Source: CADEED01 sp020442965 | GTDB taxonomy: Bacteria > Pseudomonadota > Gammaproteobacteria > Steroidobacterales > Steroidobacteraceae | Assembly (NCBI GenBank): GCA_041395525.1 | Contig: JAWLAH010000011.1 | Coordinates: 23,340 to 87,339 of the forward strand | DNA length: 64,000 nt | Reading direction: 5' to 3' | Shown: piece after piece, positions 1 through 9,123 of the stretch | Numbering within the stretch: position 1 is the stretch's first letter | How the letters are laid out: each line of letters starts with the position of its first letter | Position numbers and translations under genes: made by a program | Notes under the pieces: generated by a model | What the model saw: the letters and a program-made list of their open reading frames with translations, nothing else | Told to the model about the DNA's origin: nothing | The model's database searches: none

Positions 1-1048
1 TGACGAGCCCGACCATTGCTTCCTTGGCGACGATGCGCGGCCACTGTCGCAGACTCACCTCGCGCAGCACGAGCCCACGCATGGTCACCGCCAACGCCTG
101 TGCGCCGGAATTTCCCGACTGGCCCGCGACGACGGGTAACAAGACCGCGAGTGCCGTGAACTTGGCGATGACGCCCTCGAACATTCCGACGACTGCGGCG
201 GCGAGAAATGCGGTCAGCAGGTTGATCTGCAGCCACGGCAAACGCTTGCGAACCGCGAACCAAGCAGGCGACAGCGCGCGCTCGTCGGCGCTGGCGCCGA
301 CCATTTTCTGCAGGTCGATGCTGCTTTCCTGCCGTATCGCAGTCATCAGCTCCGCCTGTCGAATTACGCCGACGTAGCGGCCGGCTCGACTGACGACTGG
401 CAGAACGCTGAGCGGATGCGATTGCAGGGTGTCGACCACATCTTCCCGCGGATCGAGGTCGGTGACGACGGCGATCACGCCGCGCTGGATTGCGCGTAGC
501 GGTTGGTCGGGCGCCGTGAGCGCGAGATCCTCCGCTTCAACGCGGCCGGTCAGCCGGCCCTCGTTGTCCACCACGAACAACTCGCGTAGCCCGCGGCGTC
601 GAATGGCGCGCAGACGCTCGATGGCTTCGGCCACCGTCATGTCGGCTCGCAGTGGTCCAACGCGCGGATCCATCATCTGCCCCGCGGTGCCGTCCGGATA
701 GCCCATCAACAGGCGCAGTTCCTGGGCGACCTGTGGCGCAACAGCATTGAGCCAACGCTCGCGAGTTTCGCGATCGTACTGGAGCAAGGCCGCCACGCTT
801 GCGATCGGATCAGCTTCCGCGAGTACGCGAATCGCTGTAGCCTGCGGCAACTCGACGAGCACGGCACTCGCCACATCGGGCGCTAACACCTCCCAGACAC
901 GTACTATGGCGCGCTCCGCGTGGGGCGCCAGCGCCTCAGCCGCAGCCTCCGTTGGCAACAGTTCAAGTTCGCGCGCCGCGTCACGCGGAAAGTCGAGCAG
1001 AAACCGCTCGGTCAGCGCGGCAATGACCGACGCTGCTTCAGCGCTCAT
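1..1048 (-). CDS. mgtE: Magnesium transporter MgtE, C-terminus cut by window edge
   Basis: About 349 codons are visible; the gene runs off the left edge. The product reads as an alpha-helical MgtE N domain (about residues 1-130), a pair of CBS domains (about 130-255) and the first membrane segments, with the QINLLTAFLAAAVVGMFEG stretch typical of the MgtE pore domain. MgtE is an inner-membrane Mg2+ channel gated by Mg2+ bound between its N and CBS domains. The ATG at 1048 overlaps the stop of the upstream gene by 11 bases, so translation is probably coupled. Full-length MgtE is about 450 residues, so roughly the last 100 are missing here. Identity is confident; the exact paralog is not. Confidence 0.88.
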   Translation of the reverse strand, partial: MSAEAASVIAALTERFLLDFPRDAARELELLPTEAAAEALAPHAERAIVRVWEVLAPDVASAVLVELPQATAIRVLAEADPIASVAALLQYDRETRERWLNAVAPQVAQELRLLMGYPDGTAGQMMDPRVGPLRADMTVAEAIERLRAIRRRGLRELFVVDNEGRLTGRVEAEDLALTAPDQPLRAIQRGVIAVVTDLDPREDVVDTLQSHPLSVLPVVSRAGRYVGVIRQAELMTAIRQESSIDLQKMVGASADERALSPAWFAVRKRLPWLQINLLTAFLAAAVVGMFEGVIAKFTALAVLLPVVAGQSGNSGAQALAVTMRGLVLREVSLRQWPRIVAKEAMVGLV

Positions 1049-1892
1049 TGCTGTAGTCTCCAATCGGCTCAACCCGCGGCAGTACTACAGTGAGCGATTC
1101 GATCATGCCGGCAACGCTCTGCCAGTAGCCACTCACCAGCACACCCGCGAGCGTCTCACTGAGCGGATCGCTATTTGCCCCCCGGTTGGCACGAGCAACG
1201 GCTCGCACCAGCGCATCGCGAGTCAGCACGCCCACCAGGCGTTCGCCGCGCTCTACCACAGGCAGCCGCGACGCAAACTCCCAGCCTGGATGTTCGAGCG
1301 CTCCAGCGAGCGGCATGTTCGCGGTCAGGACCGCGGTTGCCGACAGCAGCAAGCCACCAATTGGACCTGATTCTGCGGTCCGCAAGAGCGCATCGAGGCG
1401 CGCCCAGCCTAACAATTGTCGTGAATCGTCGACGATGAACACTTCCTGCACCGGTACGTCGAGATTGCGGACACGCTCGAGCACGTCGCCGACGGACTGG
1501 GTCGCGAGCACGACGACCACGTTCGGATTGACACACGCACCTACCGAATCATCCGGATAACCCAGCAAGAGCCGGGTCGCCAATGCCGTGGCTGTCGGCA
1601 ACGCCTCAATGAGCCGCGTGCGTCGTGGTTCCTCGACGTGCCGCAGCAATACGACCGACGGCTGCTGCCCGATGCGCTCAAGCAGGTCGGCGGCGTGCTC
1701 CACGGGCAACGCGACAACGACGGCCGCTGCGGTGCGTGGTTGCATCTCTGCCAGGACCGGACCGGCCACTCTTGCCGGTATCGACACTAACAGATCGGTC
1801 AGCTCGTCGATCGAAGCGGCGTCCAACACTCGCGCGGCTTCGATCGGATGCGTGCGCAGGAACGCGACAGTTAACGATTGCGGCTCACTCAT
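1038..1892 (-). CDS. Soluble MgtE N-domain/CBS-pair protein
   Basis: 284 residues. The first half is a repeat-rich helical domain like the MgtE N domain (EVLAEMQP-type helices, LLGYPDDSVG, which matches the GYPDGTAG end of that domain in the neighbouring MgtE). The second half contains two CBS motifs (VQEVFIVDDSRQLLGWARLD and SRLPVVERGERLVGVLTRDA). No membrane segment is present, so this is the cytoplasmic sensor part of an MgtE without a pore. It overlaps the downstream mgtE by 11 bases and the upstream channel gene by 8. It probably acts as a regulatory partner of the adjacent MgtE or MscS-like channel (inference). Confidence 0.75.
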   Translation of the reverse strand: MSEPQSLTVAFLRTHPIEAARVLDAASIDELTDLLVSIPARVAGPVLAEMQPRTAAAVVVALPVEHAADLLERIGQQPSVVLLRHVEEPRRTRLIEALPTATALATRLLLGYPDDSVGACVNPNVVVVLATQSVGDVLERVRNLDVPVQEVFIVDDSRQLLGWARLDALLRTAESGPIGGLLLSATAVLTANMPLAGALEHPGWEFASRLPVVERGERLVGVLTRDALVRAVARANRGANSDPLSETLAGVLVSGYWQSVAGMIESLTVVLPRVEPIGDYSNER

Positions 1893-2709
1893 TGGACGGT
1901 CCCTTCAACAGGGTCATCGGCTCATCGTGGTACCAGCGTGCCGGTACCGCGACGCGACCGTCCTTTGTCTCCAGGACCATGGAAGTTGCAGTCAGCGCGA
2001 GTATGCGGCCCTCGAACCCGGCAACCCGAACGGTCTCACCGATGCGATACGCCTGCCGCAGATAATGTGCGCCGATCAGGTTGGCGATGTAGCTACGCGA
2101 CCCCAGACTCACGGCGAGCATGACGCCACCCAGCAGCGCCGCGAGGACGGTGATCACCAGAATCGCAAGCCACGTGACGCGGATACCTACCTGATCGGCA
2201 CCGACCAGTAGCGCTGCCACCAGGGTCGAGCCCTGGGCGAGACGCGCCAAAGCGGTGCGTTGCGGTGCCGCCAGACGCTTGGCAGCCGAGTGCACCAGGT
2301 CACCCACGAAGCGGGCCAGGACGAAGCCGGCCGCCGCGATCAGCAGCCCCGCAGCGAGTGTCGGTAGGTACTGCAACAAACGCGCGAGCCAGTCGGTAAA
2401 CGTGACGAGTCCCAGCACGTGTGTGGCGGCGGTGATAAAGAACAGCAGAACGGCCCAGAAGACGAGTGCGCCAAATGCGCTCGCGGAGCGTCGCACGCCC
2501 TCCCTCGCCGCACTGCCAGTGGCGCGCTCCACCAAGGCCTCGATGAATCGAAAACCGCGTCCGGCTACGGCCCGCAATAGCCGCGCCACCAGCCAGCCAA
2601 CAATCAGCAGCAAGACCGCGCCGATGACGGCGGGTACGTGCTCGATGGTAGCGGCGAATACGCTGCGCGCAGTGCTGACAACCGAGTCGATCAAGCCTGT
2701 GTCATTCAT
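1885..2709 (-). CDS. Mechanosensitive (MscS-like) small-conductance channel protein
   Basis: 274 residues with four to five hydrophobic helices: about 25-45, 80-105, 115-140, 175-200, and a glycine/alanine-rich pore-like helix near 195-215. A short beta domain follows (GFEGRILALTATSMVLETKDGRVAVP) that resembles the MscS beta domain. It matches the conserved-TM-helix type of MscS-related proteins: an inner-membrane channel that relieves osmotic stress. It is first in a three-gene operon, with its stop overlapping the next start by 8 bases. The family call is firm; a role in Mg2+ homeostasis is only suggested by the neighbours. Confidence 0.75.
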   Translation of the reverse strand: MNDTGLIDSVVSTARSVFAATIEHVPAVIGAVLLLIVGWLVARLLRAVAGRGFRFIEALVERATGSAAREGVRRSASAFGALVFWAVLLFFITAATHVLGLVTFTDWLARLLQYLPTLAAGLLIAAAGFVLARFVGDLVHSAAKRLAAPQRTALARLAQGSTLVAALLVGADQVGIRVTWLAILVITVLAALLGGVMLAVSLGSRSYIANLIGAHYLRQAYRIGETVRVAGFEGRILALTATSMVLETKDGRVAVPARWYHDEPMTLLKGPSNE

Positions 2710-2835
2710 CGGCCAATCTCCTTGGCGCCATTTATTGAGGCGATATCCGGTGAGCGAGCCGGAACAGCGTGCAGATGTCGCGTGGTGCTGAGGCCTGCGA
2801 CAGCGCCAACAGGTAAGTAGTTAGGACAAAAACCT

Positions 2836-2885
2836 CACAGTTAGTCGCTATTATAGCGTATAATGGTGTGTTCGCGAAATTCGCG
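2836..2885 (+). promoter_or_regulatory. Promoter with two palindromes flanking the -10 box
   Basis: A consensus -10 box TATAAT lies at 2859-2864, with no good -35 box upstream. A perfect 6-bp inverted repeat with a 1-base centre (CGCTAT-T-ATAGCG, 2846-2858) abuts it on the left. A second one (CGCGAA-A-TTCGCG, 2873-2885) covers the expected start of transcription on the right. Centres are 27 bp apart. The weak -35 and paired operators suggest a regulated promoter for the 2.9-9.1 kb plus-strand genes. The RBS of the first gene (AAGAGG, 2895-2900) follows. Confidence 0.55.
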
Positions 2886-2905
2886 CTCCATACTAAGAGG
2901 CAGCA

Positions 2906-3766
2906 GTGGTCCCATTCTCGATCGCGGGCGTGCAGATGCATGTGCCCGCGTTACATTCCAATCTTGATGCAGTGTTGCACCGGCTCGCGATCGTCGCCAC
3001 ACGTTTTCCCTGGGTAAACATGGTCCTGTTCAGCGAGCTGGCATTGTGCGGGCCCGTGCACCAGCAACCGGTGCAGTTGCCTGGGCCCGAAGAAGCAGCC
3101 CTGCAACGCGCCGCGGCGAAGCATGGTGTGTGGCTCGTACCGGGGTCGGTGTTCGAGCGCTCGGCTAGCGGGCAGATTCACAATACCTCCTCAGTCATCG
3201 CACCAGATGGCACGGTCGTCGCACGCTATCGCAAGATGGTGCCCTTCCTGCCGTACGAAGCCGGTATCACAGCGGGCACCGAGTTCTGTGTATTCGACGT
3301 CCCGTCTATTGGGCGCTTCGGCTTGTCTATCTGCTACGACATGTGGTTGCCCGAGACATCGCGTTCCTTGACCGCATTGGGCGCCGAAGTACTGCTGCAT
3401 CCCGTGCTAACAGGCACGATCGATCGTTCAGTTGAGCTGGCAATTGCGCAGGCCACGGCCGCGCAGTTTCAGTGCTACGTATTCGACATCAACGGTCTGG
3501 GTCCGGGCGGGTTCGGTCGCTCCCTGGTCGTTGATCCGTCTGGAACCGTTATTCACCAAGCGGGTGGCGGTGATGAAACGATTCCGGTGGAGATCGACCT
3601 GGAGCTGGTACGCCGCCGTCGTCAGCGCGGTATTCACGGTGGACTGGGGCAGCCCCTGAAGAGCTTCCGCGATCGCGCGTTCGAGCTGCCAGTATACGAT
3701 CGCTCAAGTGAGGCCACGCGCTACCTGGACACGCTCGGTGGCCTCGAAATGCCCAGCAAGAGTTAG
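2906..3766 (+). CDS. Nitrilase-superfamily carbon-nitrogen hydrolase
   Basis: 286 residues, GTG start with AAGAGG five bases upstream. The catalytic triad of the superfamily is present: Glu44 in FSELAL, Lys110 in RYRKMVPF and Cys143 in SICYDMWLPE. Members hydrolyse amides, carbamoyl compounds or nitriles through a cysteine thioester. Length and the CYDMWLPE signature fit an aliphatic amidase or N-carbamoyl hydrolase better than a true nitrilase. It opens a plus-strand set, 21 bases before the decarboxylase gene, and so probably acts on an amide made or consumed by that pathway (inference). The substrate cannot be read from sequence. Confidence 0.85.
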   Translation: MVPFSIAGVQMHVPALHSNLDAVLHRLAIVATRFPWVNMVLFSELALCGPVHQQPVQLPGPEEAALQRAAAKHGVWLVPGSVFERSASGQIHNTSSVIAPDGTVVARYRKMVPFLPYEAGITAGTEFCVFDVPSIGRFGLSICYDMWLPETSRSLTALGAEVLLHPVLTGTIDRSVELAIAQATAAQFQCYVFDINGLGPGGFGRSLVVDPSGTVIHQAGGGDETIPVEIDLELVRRRRQRGIHGGLGQPLKSFRDRAFELPVYDRSSEATRYLDTLGGLEMPSKS

Positions 3767-3787
3767 CGAATAGGAGGCAGCATTATC

Positions 3788-6587
3788 GTGACAACAGCTA
3801 GTCCCACGTCACTGACTGGCGCTGTGAGCGCTGACGCAGTGGCATCCTTGACGGAATACTACAGCGCCTCCCAGCTTCGCAGCGATCGGTGGATCAGCTT
3901 GAAATCCGCATGTGCGCGACTCGCCGCCGCCGCCGATCAAGCCTCGCTCGAGCAGCGCGTGCGCAATCTGCTGATCTCGCTCGAACCGATCGAGTTCTAT
4001 TGGGCTTTCCCGAGCGAAGCGGCGTGGAAGGCACTCTGGCAATTGCTGGAGCGCGGCCATTTCGATGAACTGTCGAGCAGTGTGACGATGATCGTGCGCG
4101 CTTTGGTCAGCGGGTCCTATCGGCGCAGGACACGCCGCATCAGTGCGGCAGACGATGATCTCGCCGCGCTCGAGGAAGAGCTGCGTGACGATCAATCGGA
4201 AGACAGACAGACTCAATCGCCCTATTTCGAGGTCTTGATTGTCGACAGCCTGACCGCCAAACAACAAGACGCGCAGCGGCGGGCCCTGCAAGGCGCGCGG
4301 CGCGCCGACGACCTTCATCTACGAACCGGTCTTCGTGCCGAGCTTCGAAGACGCGCTGATCGCCGCACTATTCAATTTCAATATTCAAAGTGTCGTGATC
4401 CGACCAGGGCTGACCGGTAAGTCGCGCAATCAGATCGCGTTCTTACGGCGCTATGTCCAGCGCATTGGTGGTCGGGACCTTGACACGTATGACGCGGAAT
4501 CGTGGCAGTTTGAGCTTTGTCGATTGCTGCAAGAAATTCGGCCGGAAATTGACGTCTATCTCGTGACTGATGAGTCGGTCGAGGTGATCGCTGGTCTCGA
4601 ATTGCGCGGTTGTCGACGTGTATTCTACAACCAGGACGATTTTCTCGAACTGCACGTAAACATCCTGCGCGGCGTCGATGCACGCTATGACACGCCGTTC
4701 TTCCACGCCCTGAAAGAGTATTCGCGCCGTCCAACCGGTGTGTTTCACGCCCTACCGATCAGTCGCGGCAAGTCGATCGCTCGCTCGCACTGGATCCGCG
4801 ACATGCTCGATTTCTACGGCACCAATGTCTTCATGGCCGAGACCTCCGCTACGTCTGGCGGTCTCGACTCACTGCTCGCACCGACCGGATCTTTGAAGCG
4901 TGCGCAGGAATACGCAGCGCGGGCATTCGGCGCCGAGCGCACCTATTTCGCCACCAATGGGACGTCGACCTGCAACAAGATTGTCGTTCAGGCAGTCGTT
5001 CGACCGGGCGATATCGTGCTCATCGACCGCGATTGTCACAAGTCACATCACTATGGCATGGTGTTGGCGGGCGCTCAGGTGGTGTATCTCGACAGCTATC
5101 CACTGAACGAATACTCGATGTACGGCGCGGTGCCACTCACGGAGATCAAACATCGCCTGCTCGAGTTGCAATCCGCCGGCAAGCTGCACCGCGTACGCAT
5201 GCTCCTGCTGACGAACTGCACGTTCGATGGTGTGGTGTACAACGTCGAGCGCGTAATGGAGGAGTGCCTCGCGATCAAGCCGGACCTCGTATTTCTCTGG
5301 GACGAGGCATGGTTCGCATTTGCGCGCTTCGGCACCATCTATCGGCAGCGAACCGCCATGTATTGCGCCGAGCTACTGCGTAACCGCTACAAGTCGGACG
5401 CCTATCGAGAACGTTGGTCGGCGCAGCAAACAGAATTGAGTGAAGCTCTGAAGAACAACGACACCGAGGTCCTGCTGCATACCAGGCTCTTGCCAGACCC
5501 GGACAAAGTGAGAATCCGCACCTATGCGACTCAGTCGACCCATAAAACACTGACATCGCTTCGCCAAGGCTCGATGATTCACGTTCGCGATCAAGACTTC
5601 AAAGGTGAGGTGGCGCAGGCGTTTCATGAGGCCTACATGACCCACACTTCGACCTCTCCGAACTATCAAATTCTGGCGTCGCTCGATATCGGTCGGCGCC
5701 AAGTGGAACTCGAAGGCCTGGAGTTCGTCCAGAAGCAGGTTGAATCAGCGATGTCGATTCGCAAGGCGGTGAATACGCACCCGCTCATCAGCAAGTACTT
5801 TCGCGTGCTCAACGTACGCGACATGGTCCCTGCCACCTACCGACCGTCCGGCGTCGATTCCTATCTCGACAATGAAGGCGCTTGGAGCGAGATGTGGGAC
5901 GCGTGGTCCGAGGACGAGTTCGCGATCGATCCATCGCGCATCACGCTCGCCGTCGGCGGCACCGGGTACGATGGCGATACGTTCAAGAACACCGTACTGA
6001 TGGATCGGCACGGAATCCAGATCAACAAGACGTCCCGCAATACCGTGCTGCTGATGACCAATATTGGCACTACGCGCTCATCGGTCGCCTATCTCATCGA
6101 GGTCCTGGTCGACATTGCACGAGAGATCGACGAGCGCCTCGACGGTGCGGGCGGGATGGAGCGCCGCTCATTCGATCACAAGGTCAGATCGCTCATGCAA
6201 GAGCTGCCGCCACTGCCGGATTTCAGTCGATTCCACGAGTCGTTCCGCAGCAACGATGGCACAGGTACTACCGAGGGCGACATTCGCTCAGCGTTCTTTC
6301 TCGCTTATGACGAGACACACTGCGAGTACTACATGCTCGAAGACGACAATCTCGAGAACGCGATGGCAGCTGGACGCGAACTCGTCTCCACATCATTCAT
6401 CATTCCCTACCCGCCCGGCTTTCCGATCCTCGTTCCAGGCCAGGTAATCTCGCGCGAGATCCTGGAGTTCATGCGCGCGCTCGACGTCAAGGAAATACAC
6501 GGCTATGAGCCGGAGCTCGGTCTGCGCGTATTCAGCCAGGCAGCGCTCGATGCGCAAGCGATCAAGCCTGGCTCGGTGGGTCAGTAA
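3788..6587 (+). CDS. Orn/Lys/Arg decarboxylase (PLP, fold type I), frameshifted near 4300
   Basis: Two reading frames together form one protein of about 930 residues. The first (3788 to about 4310) gives a helical N-terminal extension and the start of the wing domain. The second (from about 4311, FIYEPVFVPSFEDALIA) carries the rest of the wing domain and the PLP core. The PLP lysine is in STHKTLTSLRQG (codon 5544-5546), and DEAWFAF precedes it as in arginine/lysine decarboxylases. The frames join only if one base is removed in the GC-rich run around 4296-4310 (GGCGCGCC at 4299-4306). Translation could restart at GTG 4335, but this would drop part of the wing domain. The expected reaction is decarboxylation of a basic amino acid to a di- or polyamine. 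ATP-grasp and C45 genes follow at 15 and 25 bases. Confidence 0.8.
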
Positions 6588-6602
6588 CTACAGGAGCACG
6601 AG

Positions 6603-8060
6603 ATGCCCACACATAAGAAGCTACGTAACATTTCCGAGATACGCCGGTTTTTTCACCGCAACGAAACACCGATCTATTTTGTCAGCGCAACGAATTTCAA
6701 TTTGCTCGGTGTCGACGAGTGGGTGCGCAACTTCAAGTACATCAGTTATATCGATTGCTACGATGGGCGGCACCCGAACGTGTATTGCCCGCCCGAGCTA
6801 CCCCATGCCGAATTCCAGTCGATCGAGGACATTAACAACTACTTGTTGCAGCACAAGGGTGTGATCGACTTCATCGAGCACCGCGGCGGCAAACCGAAAC
6901 TCGTGTTCCTGATGTTCGACGAGCAGACCGAGAAACTGGCACAGGAGATCGGTTGCAAAGTCTGGTTCCCGAAGGCACGGCTGCGCAACAAGATCGACAA
7001 CAAGATCGAAACGGTGCGCATCGGCAACAAGGCCGGCGTACCGAGCGTACCGAACACTCTCGCCAAGCTGAACGACTACAAGCAGCTGATAAAGATTGCG
7101 ACGGACGCGGGGCTGGGGCGGGATCTTGTGCTGCAATCCGCCTACGGAGATAGCGGTCACACCACATTCTTTATCAAGGGCGAGCAGGACTTCAAGCGCC
7201 ACGCCGGCGACATTGTCGATCATGGTGAGATCAAGATCATGAAGCGCATCAATTGCCGCGGCGCCGCTATCGAGGCCTGCGCTACCAAGAACGGCACGAT
7301 CGTTGGCCCGCTGATGACCGAGTTGGTGGGGTTTCCAGAGCTCACCCCCTATCGCGGTGGCTGGTGCGGCAACGAAATCTTTCCCGATGCCTTCACCCAG
7401 AAGATCCGCAACAAGGCGCGCGACTATACCTTCAAGTTTGGTGAGCAACTGCGAAAAGACGGCTTTCGCGGTTACTTCGAGCTCGACTTCTTGAGCGATA
7501 CTCGCACCGGGGAACTCTATCTGGGTGAGCTCAATCCACGCGTCACTGGCGCGAGTTCGATGACGAACCATGCGGCATTCGCACATGCCGATGCACCGTT
7601 GTTTCTGTTTCACCTGCTCGAGTTCTCGAACGTCGAGTTCGATCTCGACATTGCGGAACTCAACACGCGCTGGGCAGCACACGAAAATATCGACAACTGG
7701 TCCCAGATCGTGATCAAACATACTGAGAATACTGTCGATGTCGTCGCCCAGGCGCCAGAGACGGGAATCTGGCGTATGCACGACGACGGCAGTGTCGCCT
7801 ACAATCGCTTCGACTATCATCGACGTGCGGTAGAATCGGAGCGTGAGGCATTTTTTCTCCGGATCATCAAGCGAGGCGATTATCGCTACGAAGGTGCCGA
7901 TCTCGGCATACTCGTGCTGCGTGGACGAGTAATGAATTCCAAGTTCGAATTGACCGAACGCGCGCAGCGGTGGATCGCTGGCATTCGTGGGGTGTATCAG
8001 GGAACGCCGCTCGCGGCAGCCCAGGCGATGCCGGTCGAGCAGCACTTCAAGATCATGTAG
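6603..8060 (+). CDS. ATP-grasp ligase (biotin carboxylase-like)
   Basis: 485 residues; ATG preceded by AGGAGC. The ATP-grasp fold is visible: an N-terminal Rossmann-like part, then VLQSAYGDSGHTTFFI (ATP-binding loop), MKRINCRG, and the metal-binding strand FELDFLSD with ELNPRVTGAS near residues 295-320. That last motif is shared with biotin carboxylase and carbamoyl-phosphate synthetase. No biotin carrier or carboxyltransferase gene is nearby, so amide or peptide bond formation is more likely than carboxylation (inference). It sits between the amino acid decarboxylase and the C45 acyltransferase, which suggests it joins a carboxylate to the amine product. A long antisense reading frame lies over this gene but has no recognisable protein features. 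Confidence 0.8.
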   Translation: MPTHKKLRNISEIRRFFHRNETPIYFVSATNFNLLGVDEWVRNFKYISYIDCYDGRHPNVYCPPELPHAEFQSIEDINNYLLQHKGVIDFIEHRGGKPKLVFLMFDEQTEKLAQEIGCKVWFPKARLRNKIDNKIETVRIGNKAGVPSVPNTLAKLNDYKQLIKIATDAGLGRDLVLQSAYGDSGHTTFFIKGEQDFKRHAGDIVDHGEIKIMKRINCRGAAIEACATKNGTIVGPLMTELVGFPELTPYRGGWCGNEIFPDAFTQKIRNKARDYTFKFGEQLRKDGFRGYFELDFLSDTRTGELYLGELNPRVTGASSMTNHAAFAHADAPLFLFHLLEFSNVEFDLDIAELNTRWAAHENIDNWSQIVIKHTENTVDVVAQAPETGIWRMHDDGSVAYNRFDYHRRAVESEREAFFLRIIKRGDYRYEGADLGILVLRGRVMNSKFELTERAQRWIAGIRGVYQGTPLAAAQAMPVEQHFKIM

Positions 8061-8085
8061 ACGTCGCAGGCCAGGCTATCAATTC

Positions 8086-9081
8086 GTGCAACTGAATTTC
8101 AGACTGATCACGGAGGATCAGCCGGCGGAACGGTGGCAGGCACTGTTCCAGCAGCTATGGCCGCATCATCGGCGCTGGTATCTGAGCGAGTCACTGCGTG
8201 ATCGGCCGACCTATCTGCAGTGCCGCCGCGCTATGCAGACACACATGCCGGAACTCTTGCCGCTCTACGAACAGCTCTGCGCATTGGCAGGGGGTGGCGA
8301 TCTCGAGTCACGCTTTCTGAGCCTGTACTGTCCGCCTGCCTACCTGAGCGCCTGTTCACAGGCGGTCTGGCAAGGCTCACCGCCCCTCCTGGTGCGCAAT
8401 TATGACTACCATGCGTCGGCGTTCGATGCCGTTTTACTGCGATCTCGGTGGTTAGGTCGCCGGGTACTCGGCATGAGCGACTGCATCACAGGGCTGCTCG
8501 ATGGAATCAATGACAGCGGTCTCGCAGTTACTCTGACATTCGGTGGCCGCCGGGTGGTCGGCGTGGGATTCGGCGTACCGCTCATCCTGCGCTACGTGCT
8601 CGAAACCTGCAGCACCGTTCGTGAGGCGGCGCTGGTCCTCGCGCGCATTCCCTGCCATATGGCGTACAACGTTACATTGCTGGACGCCGCCGGAGACTGG
8701 GCGACCGTTTATCTTGGACCGGATCGCAAGGCGTACGTCTCAAAGGCAGTCGTGGCGACGAATCACCAGGAGAGAGTGGAGTGGGCAACCCATGCACTCG
8801 CCACCGCATCAGTCGAACGAGAGCAATTCCTGCTCAATGAGCTGGCGCGCGGACGCCCGACGAAAGAGGCGTTTGTTAGCGCCTTCCTGCGTCCCCCGGT
8901 GTACTCACTCGCGTTTGATCGTGGATTCGGGACGCTCTACACCAGTGTGTATTCGCCTGCGGAACGCAACTTGCAACTGCTTTGGCCGAGTGCGGCCTGG
9001 CCTGTTGATTTGGCAGACGTCGTGGACTCCAATAGGATCGTTTCCTACCCTGTCTACGACGCACCGGTTGCCGCGCATTGA
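8086..9081 (+). CDS. C45-type autoproteolytic acyltransferase/amidohydrolase (Ntn fold)
   Basis: 331 residues from a GTG start 25 bases after the ligase gene. Key motif: Cys90 in LSACSQAV followed by the strand LLVRNYDYH (Arg104-Asn105-Tyr106-Asp107), the layout of the C45/C59 group (acyl-CoA:6-aminopenicillanate acyltransferase, choloylglycine hydrolase). In that group the Cys becomes the N-terminal nucleophile after cleavage. The later segment GLAVTLTFGGRRVVGVGFG and the VATNHQ motif also fit. These enzymes hydrolyse or exchange N-acyl groups. It is the last gene of the decarboxylase/ligase set and may finish or release an N-acyl amide. Whether self-cleavage occurs is not certain, because the residue before Cys90 is Ala. 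Confidence 0.75.
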   Translation: MQLNFRLITEDQPAERWQALFQQLWPHHRRWYLSESLRDRPTYLQCRRAMQTHMPELLPLYEQLCALAGGGDLESRFLSLYCPPAYLSACSQAVWQGSPPLLVRNYDYHASAFDAVLLRSRWLGRRVLGMSDCITGLLDGINDSGLAVTLTFGGRRVVGVGFGVPLILRYVLETCSTVREAALVLARIPCHMAYNVTLLDAAGDWATVYLGPDRKAYVSKAVVATNHQERVEWATHALATASVEREQFLLNELARGRPTKEAFVSAFLRPPVYSLAFDRGFGTLYTSVYSPAERNLQLLWPSAAWPVDLADVVDSNRIVSYPVYDAPVAAH

Positions 9082-9123
9082 GCACGGTCGCAAGGGACAT
9101 CAACGGATGTCAGGTGGGCGCCG

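Noticed and set aside
4290..4315. Programmed ribosomal frameshift in the decarboxylase gene
   Set aside because: No slippery heptamer, stop-stimulated site or internal Shine-Dalgarno was seen; an indel or sequencing error in a GC run is simpler.
6798..8045. Long antisense reading frame over the ATP-grasp gene
   Set aside because: It is the mirror of a highly GC-biased coding gene, has no recognisable domain and lies wholly within a gene with clear motifs.
2906..9081. Carboxylation pathway with the ATP-grasp protein as biotin carboxylase
   Set aside because: No biotin carrier or carboxyltransferase gene is present in the neighbourhood.
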